From: Vibrio sp. BS-M-Sm-2
Lineage (GTDB): Bacteria; Pseudomonadota; Gammaproteobacteria; Enterobacterales; Vibrionaceae
Direction of reading: 5' to 3'
Assembly (NCBI RefSeq): GCF_041504345.1
Contig: NZ_CP167895.1
Coordinates: forward strand, 1,612,001 to 1,676,000
Length of the DNA: 64,000 nucleotides
Of the stretch, positions 45,904 through 55,085 are shown piece after piece (the stretch's first letter is position 1; every line of letters begins with the position of its first letter). The position numbers and the translations under genes were made by a program. Below the pieces are notes generated by a model. That model worked only from the letters and a program-made list of their open reading frames with translations. It ran no database searches and was not told where the DNA came from.

Positions 45904-46929
45904 TTATCCCTTGATGGTAGTCAATAACTCCATCATGTCTTTAGAGCTTATGTTTTTCTTATGCCTTACTACAGCGTCAATCATCAACTCTAAATTTCCC
46001 GCTGATATGTAATCACTAAGCACATCATTGAACCTTTCCTGAATTTCATCACTCGCATACAAATGGTCAGGAATAAAAAATAAGAATTGGCTTCCGCTAC
46101 TGCGAAATGAAATAGTGCTTTCCGGTATCTTAGCGGTCAAAGACTTAGCTGCCGAACTCACGACAAGGTCGCCATATTCAAGTCCATATTTTTGATTGAT
46201 TTCGCTAAGATTTCTGATTCGGACAAAATAGAGATCAAAGTTGTTATCCTTTGAGTAGCTATTCTTCACAAATTTCATCAATGAGATTCGATTACGAAAC
46301 CCTGTAATAAAATCCGTAGAATAGAGTTTTCTTTTAATAGAGAAATCCACATAGAAAATAATTCCTGTAATCAACAAGATGGCAACTAGAAACACGCTAC
46401 TGATTAGATGGACGATAACTAATTTATCAACCATTGAAGTATTTTCTTCAATCACAGGGCTTTGTAAGCGAAACTTGTCGTTAATAAAACCAACGAGTGT
46501 GTGGTAACAAATATCGACCTTTTTCTGTAAAGAACCCTTCGGTAGCACTCCTCGTTCAACCAATTTAATTGAAGCTTCCAAACTCTTAAATTTCTCAAAC
46601 TCCGCAGTAAAATAAGGCTTAAAGTTTGCTGACTTAATAAAATTAGAAGACTCGGCACTGTTAATTAATATATCAAAACGGCTCCACGTAATATCGTATG
46701 CTAGCCATAACTCTTCATAATCAATGTTTTCAGAACGGCTCACCATCAAAAAGTTGGCATATTCCTTTACTAACTGGAAAACAAACCAGGTGGCTTCATT
46801 TTGTCGAGTCGAAAAGCTTTTGTTGATGTCGTTAATGCGAGTGACACTGTAAATATTAACGGTGAGTACCACCGCAGCCAAAGATAACACGACGACTTTA
46901 ATGGCAGTCAATGACAACAGCTTTTTCAT
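45904..46929 (-). CDS. Membrane protein with degenerate GGDEF domain
   Basis: 341 aa. Membrane segments at about 10-28 and 170-193 bracket an extracytoplasmic helical domain. The C-terminal region (about 200-341) has GGDEF fold features (DFITGFRNRISLMKF, LYFVRIRNLSEINQKYG), but the signature is SSGSQFLFF, so catalysis is doubtful. It lies nine bases after the molybdopterin-domain-like gene, probably co-transcribed, and ends facing the MbaA-like gene. A likely role is a receptor that works with the periplasmic partner, perhaps binding rather than making c-di-GMP. Confidence 0.8.
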   Translation of the reverse strand: MKKLLSLTAIKVVVLSLAAVVLTVNIYSVTRINDINKSFSTRQNEATWFVFQLVKEYANFLMVSRSENIDYEELWLAYDITWSRFDILINSAESSNFIKSANFKPYFTAEFEKFKSLEASIKLVERGVLPKGSLQKKVDICYHTLVGFINDKFRLQSPVIEENTSMVDKLVIVHLISSVFLVAILLITGIIFYVDFSIKRKLYSTDFITGFRNRISLMKFVKNSYSKDNNFDLYFVRIRNLSEINQKYGLEYGDLVVSSAAKSLTAKIPESTISFRSSGSQFLFFIPDHLYASDEIQERFNDVLSDYISAGNLELMIDAVVRHKKNISSKDMMELLTTIKG

Positions 46930-46938
46930 ACTAAGCCC

Positions 46939-47394
46939 TTATAAGTGAATATCGCGTATCTGCCAGATCATCTTGGCATGGAAGTCTGTGTTATCAATAT
47001 CAGGCGTCGAAGAAAGAGGATATATCAACCAATAAGGTCCTTTGTCTCTAACCGACATGAATTTTCCATTTTGTTTTATCGCAATGATTGGCTGATAATC
47101 ATAAAAATCTTCTTTAGGCACCGCGATTTTATAGTCGTTTAACGCCACGAAAGTTACCTGAGATGTAATAGGTAAATCCATTGTTTCAAGCACTGTTTGC
47201 AGAGTTACACCGCTATAAACCAACTCTCCATCAACCCAAGGTAATGATGTAACAATCTCTTGTTGGGGAAGTTGTAACAGTTGTTCTCGGCTTAACTGGT
47301 GCTTTTGACCTAGATGGTCAAATACAGTGAGTTGCGATGCAGCGAAAATAGAAAATGAACACAATGAAAGTACAAACAACAGTGCAGTTCTCAT
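46939..47394 (-). CDS. Periplasmic molybdopterin-oxidoreductase-domain-like protein
   Basis: 151 aa with a signal peptide (cleavage near FAA). The remaining part resembles the oxidoreductase molybdopterin-binding domain (SUOX/YedY-like) in a short form: LSREQLLQLPQQEIVTSLPW, VYSGVTLQTVLETM and DKGPYWLIYPL. The usual cofactor Cys is absent, so it is probably a binding or sensing module. It precedes the degenerate GGDEF gene by nine bases, suggesting that it acts as its periplasmic ligand-sensing partner. Confidence 0.75.
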   Translation of the reverse strand: MRTALLFVLSLCSFSIFAASQLTVFDHLGQKHQLSREQLLQLPQQEIVTSLPWVDGELVYSGVTLQTVLETMDLPITSQVTFVALNDYKIAVPKEDFYDYQPIIAIKQNGKFMSVRDKGPYWLIYPLSSTPDIDNTDFHAKMIWQIRDIHL

Positions 47395-47827
47395 TTTAAA
47401 CTCCGTTTTAAAAAAGTCACTAACCTGAGTTTAGTCCATATTGGCCATTTGACTTGCTTAGACATTGCCTTATTTTTGATTCGTACAACTCAACCCTGAC
47501 TAAATAACATTTCACCTTATAATCCAGCGCGAACACAACCTTTGCTCCTTCCCAGATAATCATTCGCTCACGTTTATCTAGTAGAAATCTCTGCTTTTTA
47601 AACACCTTGAGTAATCCAATCCAGCCACTGAATACGTAATGGCCAATAAAGTTGACAATAAAAATGAGTCTGCGAGTAGCGAGAATGCTGGTTGCTGCAT
47701 AACCTTTAATCGAACGTAAGCAGCTTTAAGAGACTTAATAACGGGTTCCAGTCGTTTCTACTTCACCAGTTGATCTCGTGCGTTGATCTTAAAAAGCTTA
47801 CTCATTTCATAACCAAGGGAATCGAGA
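47395..47827 (-). other. Intergenic region with a possible decayed reading frame
   Basis: On the minus strand a frame is open from about 47731 to a TAG at 47420 without an ATG start (first GTG at 47605). The implied peptide includes RLIFIVNFIGHYVF and KKQRFLLDKRERM, which look protein-like, and a second overlapping frame (about 47757-47580) is open too. This suggests a frameshifted remnant. I recognise no family. Two TTGATC repeats (47770, 47783) lie before the cytochrome gene but do not form a full FNR box. Confidence 0.35.
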
Positions 47828-48214
47828 ATGAGTTTGAATATAAAAAAATTTAACCCCATGGCGACACTTTCTACCCTAGTAATGACGTTGGTCATGTTTC
47901 CTGTTTCTGCTGAAGTTAACAAAGAGCAATTCGAATTAGGTAAACAAAAAGCCAAAGTGTGTATGACCTGTCATGGCGTTGATGGCATTTCAACACAAGA
48001 TCCCTACCCGAACCTACGCGGTCAAAAAGTGGGATATCTGATCTCTTCACTGAAAGATTATCAGACACGCGAAAGAACCAGTGGCTTAGCGATTCTCATG
48101 CAGCAACAAGCCGACACGCTTTCAGACCAAGATATCCGTGATATTTCCTATTTCTATTCAATGCTGGGTAATGATTCAAGCTCGCTCGGCGATTCAAATG
48201 AAGTCAACGAATAA
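47828..48214 (+). CDS. Single-heme c-type cytochrome
   Basis: 128 aa with a signal peptide (cleavage near VSA). One heme site, CMTCH, and a later Met in LMQQQ or YSML as possible axial ligand; the GKQKAKVCMTCHGVDG and YPNLRGQKVGYLISSLK segments are typical of class I cytochrome c (c553/c4-like). It is 43 bases upstream of ccoN on the same strand, so it is probably an electron donor of the oxidase. Ribosome site AAGGGA. Confidence 0.9.
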   Translation: MSLNIKKFNPMATLSTLVMTLVMFPVSAEVNKEQFELGKQKAKVCMTCHGVDGISTQDPYPNLRGQKVGYLISSLKDYQTRERTSGLAILMQQQADTLSDQDIRDISYFYSMLGNDSSSLGDSNEVNE

Positions 48215-48257
48215 AATTAAGTCAGCGGTTCAAAACCTCTAGGCAAGGAGCCTTGTT

Positions 48258-49682
48258 ATGGAACAAGTGACAACGCAATACAGCATTAAGGTCGTGAAGT
48301 ACTTCATCGTCGCATCCTTAGTGTGGGCGATCGTAGGTATGATCATCGGCGTGATTCTCGCCGCGCAATTATATTGGCCAGTCTTAAACTTCGATTCCCA
48401 ATATTTCCAATTTGGTCGACTGCGCCCGCTACATACCTCTGGTGTGATATACGGCTTCGTCGTGAATATTTTGATGGGGACCTCTTTGTACATTGCCCAA
48501 CGAACGGGCCATTGTGACCTGTTTAACAAAAGTCTTTCATGGATGGTATTTTGGGGATGGCAATTCATTCTTTTACTAGCGGTCATTTCCCTCCCCGCAG
48601 GCCACACCACCTCAAAAGAGTATGCAGAGCTTGAATGGCCAATCGACTTAATGATTGTGCTGGTTTGGGTGCTTTATGCGGTGTTGTTCTTTGGCACGCT
48701 TGCAAAGCGGAAGGTCAGCCATATCTTCGTGGCAAACTGGTTCTTTGCTGCTTTCATCATCGTCGTTGCCATGATTTTCATCGTCAACAACCTCGCGATA
48801 CCAGTGTTAGCGATGAAGTCTTACTCTGTATTTGCAGGAGCTCAAGATGCGATAGTGCAGTGGTGGTGGGGACATAATGCCGTCGGCTTCCTACTGACTG
48901 CGGGTATCATTGGTATGAATTACTATTTCATACCCAAAGCGGCAGATAGACCTATCTATTCGTACCGATTGTCAGTGATCCACTTCTGGGGCTTGGTCGG
49001 TTTCTACACATGGGCCGGGACACACCATCTCGTTTACTCTTCCGTTCCCATCTGGATTCAGAACATCGGAATCGTGATGTCGTTGATCCTATGGCTCCCT
49101 TCGTGGGCTGGTGCGTTCAATAGCGCAATGACCCTTCTACAAAACAAAGAAAAGCTGAAGTCCGATTACATTCTTTTATTCTTTTTCTCAGCAATTCTTT
49201 ACTACTGCTTGGCGACATTTGAAGGCCCATTGCTTGCCATTCGCTGGTTCAACATGGTGGCACATAACACCGAATGGATTATCGGTCACGTACATTCAGC
49301 AGCACTAGGCTGGGTTGGGATGTCAGGGATAGCGGTCTTTTACTACTTCATTCCGCGCTTATGGGGCCAAACCGATCTTTGGTCGCCACGACTGATTAAG
49401 TGGCACTTCTGGCTCGCTCATGCAGGCGTCGCTCTTTATGCGATAGCACTTTGGGTAGCAGGCATCGGTGAAGGTTATATGTGGCTCGCTCAAAATGAAA
49501 ATGGCGAACTGATTTACAGTTTTGTAGAGGCAATGGACTTCAAAGCACCTTGGTTGTTCTTACGATTCTTTGGTGGCGCGCTGTTCGTCCTTGGATTGTT
49601 CTTAATGGCATTCAACTTGTACAAAACGGTTCGTATGCCCGCCGTACATAACGCTAAACACACCGTTAATGAGGGGGCTTAA
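48258..49682 (+). CDS. ccoN: cbb3-type cytochrome c oxidase subunit I
   Basis: 474 aa with about 12 membrane segments. The heme b ligand His is in RLRPLHTSGVIYGF; the copper site is WWWGHNAVGF and GTHHLVYSSVP; the high-spin/low-spin heme ligands are in MVAHNTEWIIGHVHSAALG. All conserved groups of CcoN are present. It reduces oxygen to water at high affinity while pumping protons. It forms an operon with ccoO (next base) and a ccoP fusion. A strong AGGAG site precedes it. No ccoQ gene is present. Confidence 0.96.
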   Translation: MEQVTTQYSIKVVKYFIVASLVWAIVGMIIGVILAAQLYWPVLNFDSQYFQFGRLRPLHTSGVIYGFVVNILMGTSLYIAQRTGHCDLFNKSLSWMVFWGWQFILLLAVISLPAGHTTSKEYAELEWPIDLMIVLVWVLYAVLFFGTLAKRKVSHIFVANWFFAAFIIVVAMIFIVNNLAIPVLAMKSYSVFAGAQDAIVQWWWGHNAVGFLLTAGIIGMNYYFIPKAADRPIYSYRLSVIHFWGLVGFYTWAGTHHLVYSSVPIWIQNIGIVMSLILWLPSWAGAFNSAMTLLQNKEKLKSDYILLFFFSAILYYCLATFEGPLLAIRWFNMVAHNTEWIIGHVHSAALGWVGMSGIAVFYYFIPRLWGQTDLWSPRLIKWHFWLAHAGVALYAIALWVAGIGEGYMWLAQNENGELIYSFVEAMDFKAPWLFLRFFGGALFVLGLFLMAFNLYKTVRMPAVHNAKHTVNEGA

Positions 49683-50297
49683 ATGATGAGTAAAGACTTT
49701 ACACATTCAATCGTCATTTTGATTTTGACTACCGTTGTTGTCGCCTCCTTCTCTTTATTGGTTTGGGTAGTGCCGAGCATCGTCCGTGGAGACGATATTG
49801 CCAAAGGCAGTTTAGCGATGCCGCTCACACCTATTGAGTTAGCAGGCCGAGACATCTACATCAGTGAAGGCTGCCATGTTTGTCACACACAAATGGTTCG
49901 CCCTCTTGAGCCAGAAGTGAAACGAAATGGTCGCCCGAACCAAGAAGCAGACGATATCTATGAGTTTCCTAACTTGTGGGGCTCTAAACGTACTGGCCCA
50001 GACCTCACTAACTTAGGTAGAAAGTATTCTGACCAATGGCATGTTATTCACTTAATTGATCCTCGAAAAGTCGTACCGACATCGATCATGCCCTCTTACC
50101 CGTGGCTGTTTGAGCAGACTCTGACTGGCGATGATATCAGCGCCAAAATGGAAGTGTTACGTACCTTAGGAGTGCCTTATACCGATCAAGAAATTGGTGA
50201 AGCCCGTTTGCAAGTAAGAGGCAAAACCAAAGGTGAAGCGCTGATTCGCTATTTACAAAGCCTGGGTAAAGATACGTCACAGGAGGTATCACAATGA
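49683..50297 (+). CDS. ccoO: cbb3-type cytochrome c oxidase subunit II
   Basis: 204 aa. One N-terminal membrane anchor (about 12-32) and one heme site in EGCHVCHTQMVRP. PNLWGSKRTGPDLTNLGRKY and PTSIMPSYPWLF are family-typical, the latter supplying the Met ligand. Length normal. Starts immediately after ccoN and overlaps ccoP by four bases. It transfers electrons from CcoP or soluble cytochrome to CcoN. Confidence 0.95.
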   Translation: MMSKDFTHSIVILILTTVVVASFSLLVWVVPSIVRGDDIAKGSLAMPLTPIELAGRDIYISEGCHVCHTQMVRPLEPEVKRNGRPNQEADDIYEFPNLWGSKRTGPDLTNLGRKYSDQWHVIHLIDPRKVVPTSIMPSYPWLFEQTLTGDDISAKMEVLRTLGVPYTDQEIGEARLQVRGKTKGEALIRYLQSLGKDTSQEVSQ

Positions 50298-52450
50298 GCA
50301 CATTCTGGAATCTATGGGCGGTACTCTTAACCTTAATATTCTTTGTTCTGATGGTGTCTGTTGTCGTTAAATACTGGCGTAGCAATCACAAGGCCGATCA
50401 CGACCACACCATTGGCACCTTTGATGGTATTGAAGAGAAAGATGCGCCTCCACCTAAACTTTTATTTGTCAGTTATGCAGTGGCATTTCTTTTGTCTGCG
50501 GGTTATTTAGTGCTCTACCCCGGGCTTGGCGAATGGGAAGGATTAGTCGATTGGAAACAAAGCGACGACAAACTCAGTTCGCCGACCACCAGCCTTAACG
50601 AACAATTTTCACAAACCAGTGACACCACGTTAGAAGGATTAGCTGCGATCCCAGAGATTGTGAACAGCGGTAGGATTCTGTTCCAAACTCACTGCGCCGC
50701 TTGTCACCGAGATAATGCTCAGGGACAAAAGCACTTTCCCAATCTGATAGACCAAGAATGGCTTTATGGTGGCAGTGATGAAGCTGTGATTCATTCGATA
50801 GCTAAAGGTCGGAACGGTGCTATGCCGGGTTGGAGTGAAATCATGCGCCCAGATGAGGTGGCAAAAGTCTCCTACTATCTAGCCTCTCTCAACCAACGTC
50901 ATACCGATGTGCCGGAGATTAAAGTCGAGCTCGGTAAAACCTTGTTCGTCAAATACTGTTCGTCTTGTCATGCCGATGGTGCTGTCGCTAATCCAGCGAT
51001 TGGCGTACCTGATCTTTCCGATGATATCTGGCTTCACGGCGGAAGTATTGAAGAGATTCAGCACACCATCAATTACGGTTTGAACAACCTAATGCCTGCG
51101 TTTGATAAGCAGCTCACCGAGAACGAAATACTCGCGCTTGGGGCTTATATACGACACGCTGGTGAAGTAGAGCAACAAAGGCTCGCGAGTTTGAAAGCAT
51201 CATCTGTTGAGCGCGGAGAATATCTCGCTTATGCCGGTGACTGTGTGGCTTGTCATAGTGCAGAAGGTGGAGAACCCTTTGCTGGCGGCCTGCCCTTTGT
51301 TACCCCTTTCGGCACCGTGTATTCAACCAACATAACGCCACACACCACCGAAGGTATTGGGACTTATGACTTCGATGATTTCCGAGCCGCGTTAGTTGCA
51401 GGTAAAGGTAAGAATGGTTACCTGTACCCTGCAATGCCTTACACCTCTTATCAATACCTCACCGACCAAGACATGGTTGATTTATGGGAATACATGCAGT
51501 CAATCACCGCCGTGCCGCGACGCAATGATGACAACAGCATGATGTTTCCATCCAATATTCGCCTAGGTTTGCTTGGCTGGAACATCGTCTTTATGGATAC
51601 AGACCCTATTGATTACGAAGTACCAGAGGAACTTAAGGGAGAAATTGATGATGTCGATAAATGGCAACAAGGCAAATATTGGGTCGCAGGTCTTGGTCAC
51701 TGTTCTGAGTGCCATACCCCACGAAATATTGCCCAAGCTCTAATACCAGAACGTATTTTCCAAGGTAACTTAATTGATGGTTGGAATGCGCCTGATATCA
51801 CAGCCAATGAGCTCTATATCGATGGTTGGGATGAAGCAATACTCACAGACTTCTTACACACAGGTCATTCAGACAAAGGAACTGCTTTTGCGGGTATGGC
51901 TGACGTAGTAAAGAACAGTCTGAGTTTGATGACGCGTGAAGACGTTGAATCGATGTCTTATTACCTTCTCAGCGGAGACGTCAACAACACCATCGCTAGT
52001 GACGCAGTACCGTTACAACCTAAAGGGTTTGATGAGGCCGCGTATAACAGAGAAATCTACGCCACATATCGTCAAACCTGTGGGGCGTGTCATGGTGACG
52101 ATGGTAAAGGTCGCGACCCTATCGCCCCTACTCTGTTGAACAACGGTATCATCATGCACAGCGACCCATTCAACACCATTGCGGTAACTGTTCGCGGTTT
52201 ACAACCGACCTACCTTGACAAGGATAGAAACTTCATGCCAATGGCAAGCTTTGAAGATGTCCTATCGGATCAGAGACTGGCTGAGTTGATCACCTTCGTC
52301 CGATTGTACCTTGGAGACAGGCAAGAACCAGTAACCGCAGAGCATGTTCGTGAGGTAAGAGAAACACTTGAAGCGGCAGGTTACGCAGGTGGCTTACATA
52401 CCACTCCAGACATGTATGACCGCAGAGACAACACCATCAATATCCGGTAA
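50294..52450 (+). CDS. ccoP: cbb3 oxidase subunit III fused to a triheme dehydrogenase-type cytochrome c
   Basis: 718 aa, more than twice the normal CcoP length. Two membrane segments (about 8-28 and 55-76) and TFDGIEEKDAPPPK mark the CcoP N-terminus. The CcoP part has hemes CAACH (Cys134) and CSSCH (Cys222). From about residue 305 a second module begins with GEYLAYAGDCVACHSAEGG and continues with CSECH (Cys470) and CGACH (Cys596), matching triheme subunits of membrane alcohol or gluconate dehydrogenases (AdhB-like). The fusion gives five hemes and could pass electrons from a periplasmic dehydrogenase directly to the oxidase. It is read through without a frameshift. It overlaps ccoO by four bases and ends before a terminator. 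Confidence 0.93.
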   Translation: MSTFWNLWAVLLTLIFFVLMVSVVVKYWRSNHKADHDHTIGTFDGIEEKDAPPPKLLFVSYAVAFLLSAGYLVLYPGLGEWEGLVDWKQSDDKLSSPTTSLNEQFSQTSDTTLEGLAAIPEIVNSGRILFQTHCAACHRDNAQGQKHFPNLIDQEWLYGGSDEAVIHSIAKGRNGAMPGWSEIMRPDEVAKVSYYLASLNQRHTDVPEIKVELGKTLFVKYCSSCHADGAVANPAIGVPDLSDDIWLHGGSIEEIQHTINYGLNNLMPAFDKQLTENEILALGAYIRHAGEVEQQRLASLKASSVERGEYLAYAGDCVACHSAEGGEPFAGGLPFVTPFGTVYSTNITPHTTEGIGTYDFDDFRAALVAGKGKNGYLYPAMPYTSYQYLTDQDMVDLWEYMQSITAVPRRNDDNSMMFPSNIRLGLLGWNIVFMDTDPIDYEVPEELKGEIDDVDKWQQGKYWVAGLGHCSECHTPRNIAQALIPERIFQGNLIDGWNAPDITANELYIDGWDEAILTDFLHTGHSDKGTAFAGMADVVKNSLSLMTREDVESMSYYLLSGDVNNTIASDAVPLQPKGFDEAAYNREIYATYRQTCGACHGDDGKGRDPIAPTLLNNGIIMHSDPFNTIAVTVRGLQPTYLDKDRNFMPMASFEDVLSDQRLAELITFVRLYLGDRQEPVTAEHVREVRETLEAAGYAGGLHTTPDMYDRRDNTINIR

Positions 52451-52486
52451 CAGACAAATGGCTTAGAAAGTGAGTTGCAATAAACC

Positions 52487-52517
52487 AAAGGGAGACTACT
52501 GTGTCTCCTTTTCTTTT
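52487..52517 (+). terminator. Terminator of the cbb3 operon
   Basis: GGAGAC and GTCTCC pair over a six-base loop, with AAAG before and TTTTCTTTT after. Confidence 0.82.
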
Positions 52518-52677
52518 GTCTAAACGCACCCTTTCGACGCTTTGCCAAACAACACAATTGTAACTAACTGATTACACAATTAAGAAGAGCTGCACATAAT
52601 GCGATCAATCTCGCAGAACAAAGATGACACCAAGTGCATAATACGCAAAATTTTCTAAAGATGTACTAAGGACAGTT

Positions 52678-52905
52678 ATGGATACAACTACACTCATCTA
52701 CGATACGTTGGAAGGCCTGTCGAGCGCACAGCCACAGCAACACGCTCAAATCCGCCAAAATCTATATAACCAATTAGATTTATCATTTGAGAAGCAGTTG
52801 GCTTTGTATTCATCAGTTCTTGGTCCAGCCAGTGCTGGTAGATTGACCGATTTAGATAGTGCAGTGATGTCTGCACGAAAGATTGTTGGCCTAGAAAACA
52901 GCTAA
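52678..52905 (+). CDS. Small protein, 75 aa, unknown function
   Basis: The product has no signal or membrane segment and looks helical. An AAGGACAG ribosome site precedes the ATG by five bases, and a terminator follows at 52931. The clean start, terminator and balanced composition support a real gene. I do not recognise the family. Confidence 0.7.
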   Translation: MDTTTLIYDTLEGLSSAQPQQHAQIRQNLYNQLDLSFEKQLALYSSVLGPASAGRLTDLDSAVMSARKIVGLENS

Positions 52906-52930
52906 TCAATCTTCAACCTATCTCTACTTT

Positions 52931-52956
52931 AACGCTGCCATTGTGCAGCGTTTTTT
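52931..52956 (+). terminator. Terminator of the 75-aa gene
   Basis: AACGCTGC and GCAGCGTT form a perfect 8-bp stem over a six-base loop, followed by Ts. Confidence 0.9.
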
Positions 52957-53149
52957 ATGAGAGCTATTTACAATAGGTACGCTTGGTTACGATAAGTACG
53001 GTTAAGTAAGATAAGTGCAATAGGGCCTTTTTTTCAAGTTACTCGCATTCTCATTTGGTTAATCTTATGTTCCATTTTTAACAGGTGTGCAACCTCAATA
53101 ATGGCGCTAATGTTAGTAGCACGTTAACCACACATCGGATGGAAGAATC

Positions 53150-53332
53150 ATGAGAGTACTAATTGAATATACACAAACAGGCAAATATCGTGACCATGCG
53201 TGGGAAGCATTAACGATTCGTTCAAAAGGCGAAATTCAAGCTGTGACTCCCTCTTATGCGGCTCAGCTTATCGAACAGAACCGCGCCAGCTTATCGACCA
53301 CTGAAAATCAAGATATCGTCATCCAACCTTAA
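53150..53332 (+). CDS. Small protein, 60 aa, unknown function
   Basis: The product is soluble, with a mix of charged residues and no signal peptide. GGATGGAAG lies upstream of the ATG, and a bidirectional terminator at 53390 follows. Family not recognised. Confidence 0.65.
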   Translation: MRVLIEYTQTGKYRDHAWEALTIRSKGEIQAVTPSYAAQLIEQNRASLSTTENQDIVIQP

Positions 53333-53389
53333 TGGCTTCAAGGGCTACCCCTCCTAGTTCCTTAAATCGAATAGTTCGATGACATAAAA

Positions 53390-53415
53390 AAAACGCTGCA
53401 CGGATGCAGCGTTTT
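53390..53415. terminator. Bidirectional terminator between convergent genes
   Basis: AAAACGCTGCA and TGCAGCGTTTT form a perfect 11-bp stem with a CGGA loop. A/T runs lie on both sides, so it can stop the 60-aa gene and the hydrolase gene. Confidence 0.88.
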
Positions 53416-53440
53416 CTTGTTTCTGGCAGGGAAAAATTAA

Positions 53441-54733
53441 TTATTTTGGCAAGTTTTCTAATGCATCAACCATCGTCATTAACTTATCGACGATTCGTTC
53501 ACCATCCACTCTCAAACCATTGTGCTCATACTCGTTGGTAATCCACGCTTTCGAGTTTGGAATATTAGTCAGTGTTTCGCGGCTGTAATCCAGTTCTACG
53601 TACATGTCATCTGCGTAAACTGCACACGCCATAGGAACCGTATTCTTGCTCAGCTGCTCCGCGTTGTACAAAGTACCCCAATCCGATTTCTCAGCTAATA
53701 GATTGGCTGCTTCACGCAGTGGCTTCAACGTTTCTAGTTGGTCGAACATCCATGGGTAGACCATTTCTCCGGTAAACCAGAACTCACGACCCGATTGGTA
53801 GTTGAAGTGTGGGTACTGCTGACGAACTCGATGTGCAGACCAGTTAGACGCTGTACCTTGGCAGTAAATCGATTCATGCAGAATTGCGTAAATTGGGTTA
53901 GTTAAGTAACCCTGCTCTTGCTGCATTTGATTTAGGAAGCTATAGCTCAGCTGTCTGTTACCGTTCACTTCAACAAATGCACTTTCCAGTGTGAAATACA
54001 TCGGCAAGTTCGCTTCACCGCCACCAAGGTTAATGCCAATAAGTTGGAATTGCTCAACCGTGAACACCTGACCGTTTGGCAGTCTAACGTCGTTGTTGAG
54101 CAGGTAATCAGAGATCTCTCGGCACATCGCTTGCGCTTGTGGGAACTGAGCAAAGAAGGCCTTGTTTTTATCTTCTACACGCTTGTAAGTCGCACGATAA
54201 ACATCGTCAGCGTCACGCTCAATAGAAGGAATACCGCCCGTCACGTAACAACGTTGTAAGCTCTGTGGGAACAGTGACAAATAGCTCAGAGTGCAGAAGC
54301 CACCAAAGCTTTGACCAATCGTCGACCATTGCTTAATACCAAACTGCTCACGAATCGCTTCAGCGTCACGAACGATGTTGTCCGCTCTGAAATGCGTTAA
54401 GTACTGAACTTGTTGTTCTGGTGACAAATGCGCCAAGGTTTCATGACTGATCACCGTACTGTTGCCTGTACCACGTTGATCAAGAAGCAGAACACGGTAG
54501 TTTTGCAATGCACGCTTTAGCCAACCTGATTGGCCGCTAACACGTGGAGAAGGAAAACCCGGGCCGCCTTGAAAGTAGATCAACCACGGCAGCTCTTGCG
54601 CATCTTTAGCGAGATCAACCAGCTCGCGTGCGAAGACTTGGATCTGTTGTCCATCTTTTGCTTGGTAATCGAGTGGCAACTCAAAAGAGTGCTGACGATA
54701 CAGGGTGGTTCCATCAATAAAGTTAGCTTGCAC
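53441..54733 (-). CDS. Prolyl aminopeptidase-like alpha/beta hydrolase (S33 family)
   Basis: 430 aa. LPWLIYFQGGPGFPSPR has the oxyanion-side GGPG loop, LLLDQRGTGNS follows, and the nucleophile Ser is in TIGQSFGGFCTLS (GXSXG). The C-terminal lid and an acid/His region (ITNEYEHNGLR with His near 410) complete the triad. The S33 family cleaves N-terminal proline or related peptides; this one is longer than E. coli-type proteins (about 310-330 aa). It acts in the cytoplasm (no signal). It is a single gene. Confidence 0.87.
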   Translation of the reverse strand: MQANFIDGTTLYRQHSFELPLDYQAKDGQQIQVFARELVDLAKDAQELPWLIYFQGGPGFPSPRVSGQSGWLKRALQNYRVLLLDQRGTGNSTVISHETLAHLSPEQQVQYLTHFRADNIVRDAEAIREQFGIKQWSTIGQSFGGFCTLSYLSLFPQSLQRCYVTGGIPSIERDADDVYRATYKRVEDKNKAFFAQFPQAQAMCREISDYLLNNDVRLPNGQVFTVEQFQLIGINLGGGEANLPMYFTLESAFVEVNGNRQLSYSFLNQMQQEQGYLTNPIYAILHESIYCQGTASNWSAHRVRQQYPHFNYQSGREFWFTGEMVYPWMFDQLETLKPLREAANLLAEKSDWGTLYNAEQLSKNTVPMACAVYADDMYVELDYSRETLTNIPNSKAWITNEYEHNGLRVDGERIVDKLMTMVDALENLPK

Positions 54734-55085
54734 GCTTCATTCCTTTTTATCTGATTCTAAAGTCATCGGTACGAATAAAAACGGCGCCCATCGGCACCTT
54801 TAGTTAGCAAGATACGCATAGTGGCTTGTAAAAGAAACCGTTTGTTTAACATGAATGTGAAGGTGCTTCATCTAATCGCTTAATTTACCTTCAACGCGTA
54901 ACAACTTGTGTCAAAACAGAGAGTTTAAGGTTTGATCTATTGAGAGGAAGAATAAAAATGCGGCACAAATAAAAAGAGCTTAACGAGGTGAGGATACGTT
55001 AAGCTCTTTGGTTTTATCTGTTGTAGATGATGCTTTTAAGTTCAATAAGCTCAGGCTTTATAGGCTTAGTTTCTATAACTTATAG
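54734..55085. other. Intergenic region before the DUF3726 gene
   Basis: 352 bases holding the promoter side of the hydrolase gene and the terminator at 54973-55009. I see no other gene or repeat. Confidence 0.5.
54973..55009 (-). terminator. Terminator of the DUF3726 operon
   Basis: AAAGAGCTTAACG and CGTTAAGCTCTTT form a perfect 13-bp stem with an 11-base loop. On the minus strand a T-run follows. Confidence 0.92.

Noticed and set aside
47420-47605. 61-aa frame starting with GTG
   Set aside because: It is only the end of a longer start-less frame, better treated as a possible remnant.
47770-47788. Two TTGATC repeats before the cytochrome gene as an FNR box
   Set aside because: The inverted ATCAA half is not present at the proper four-base spacing.
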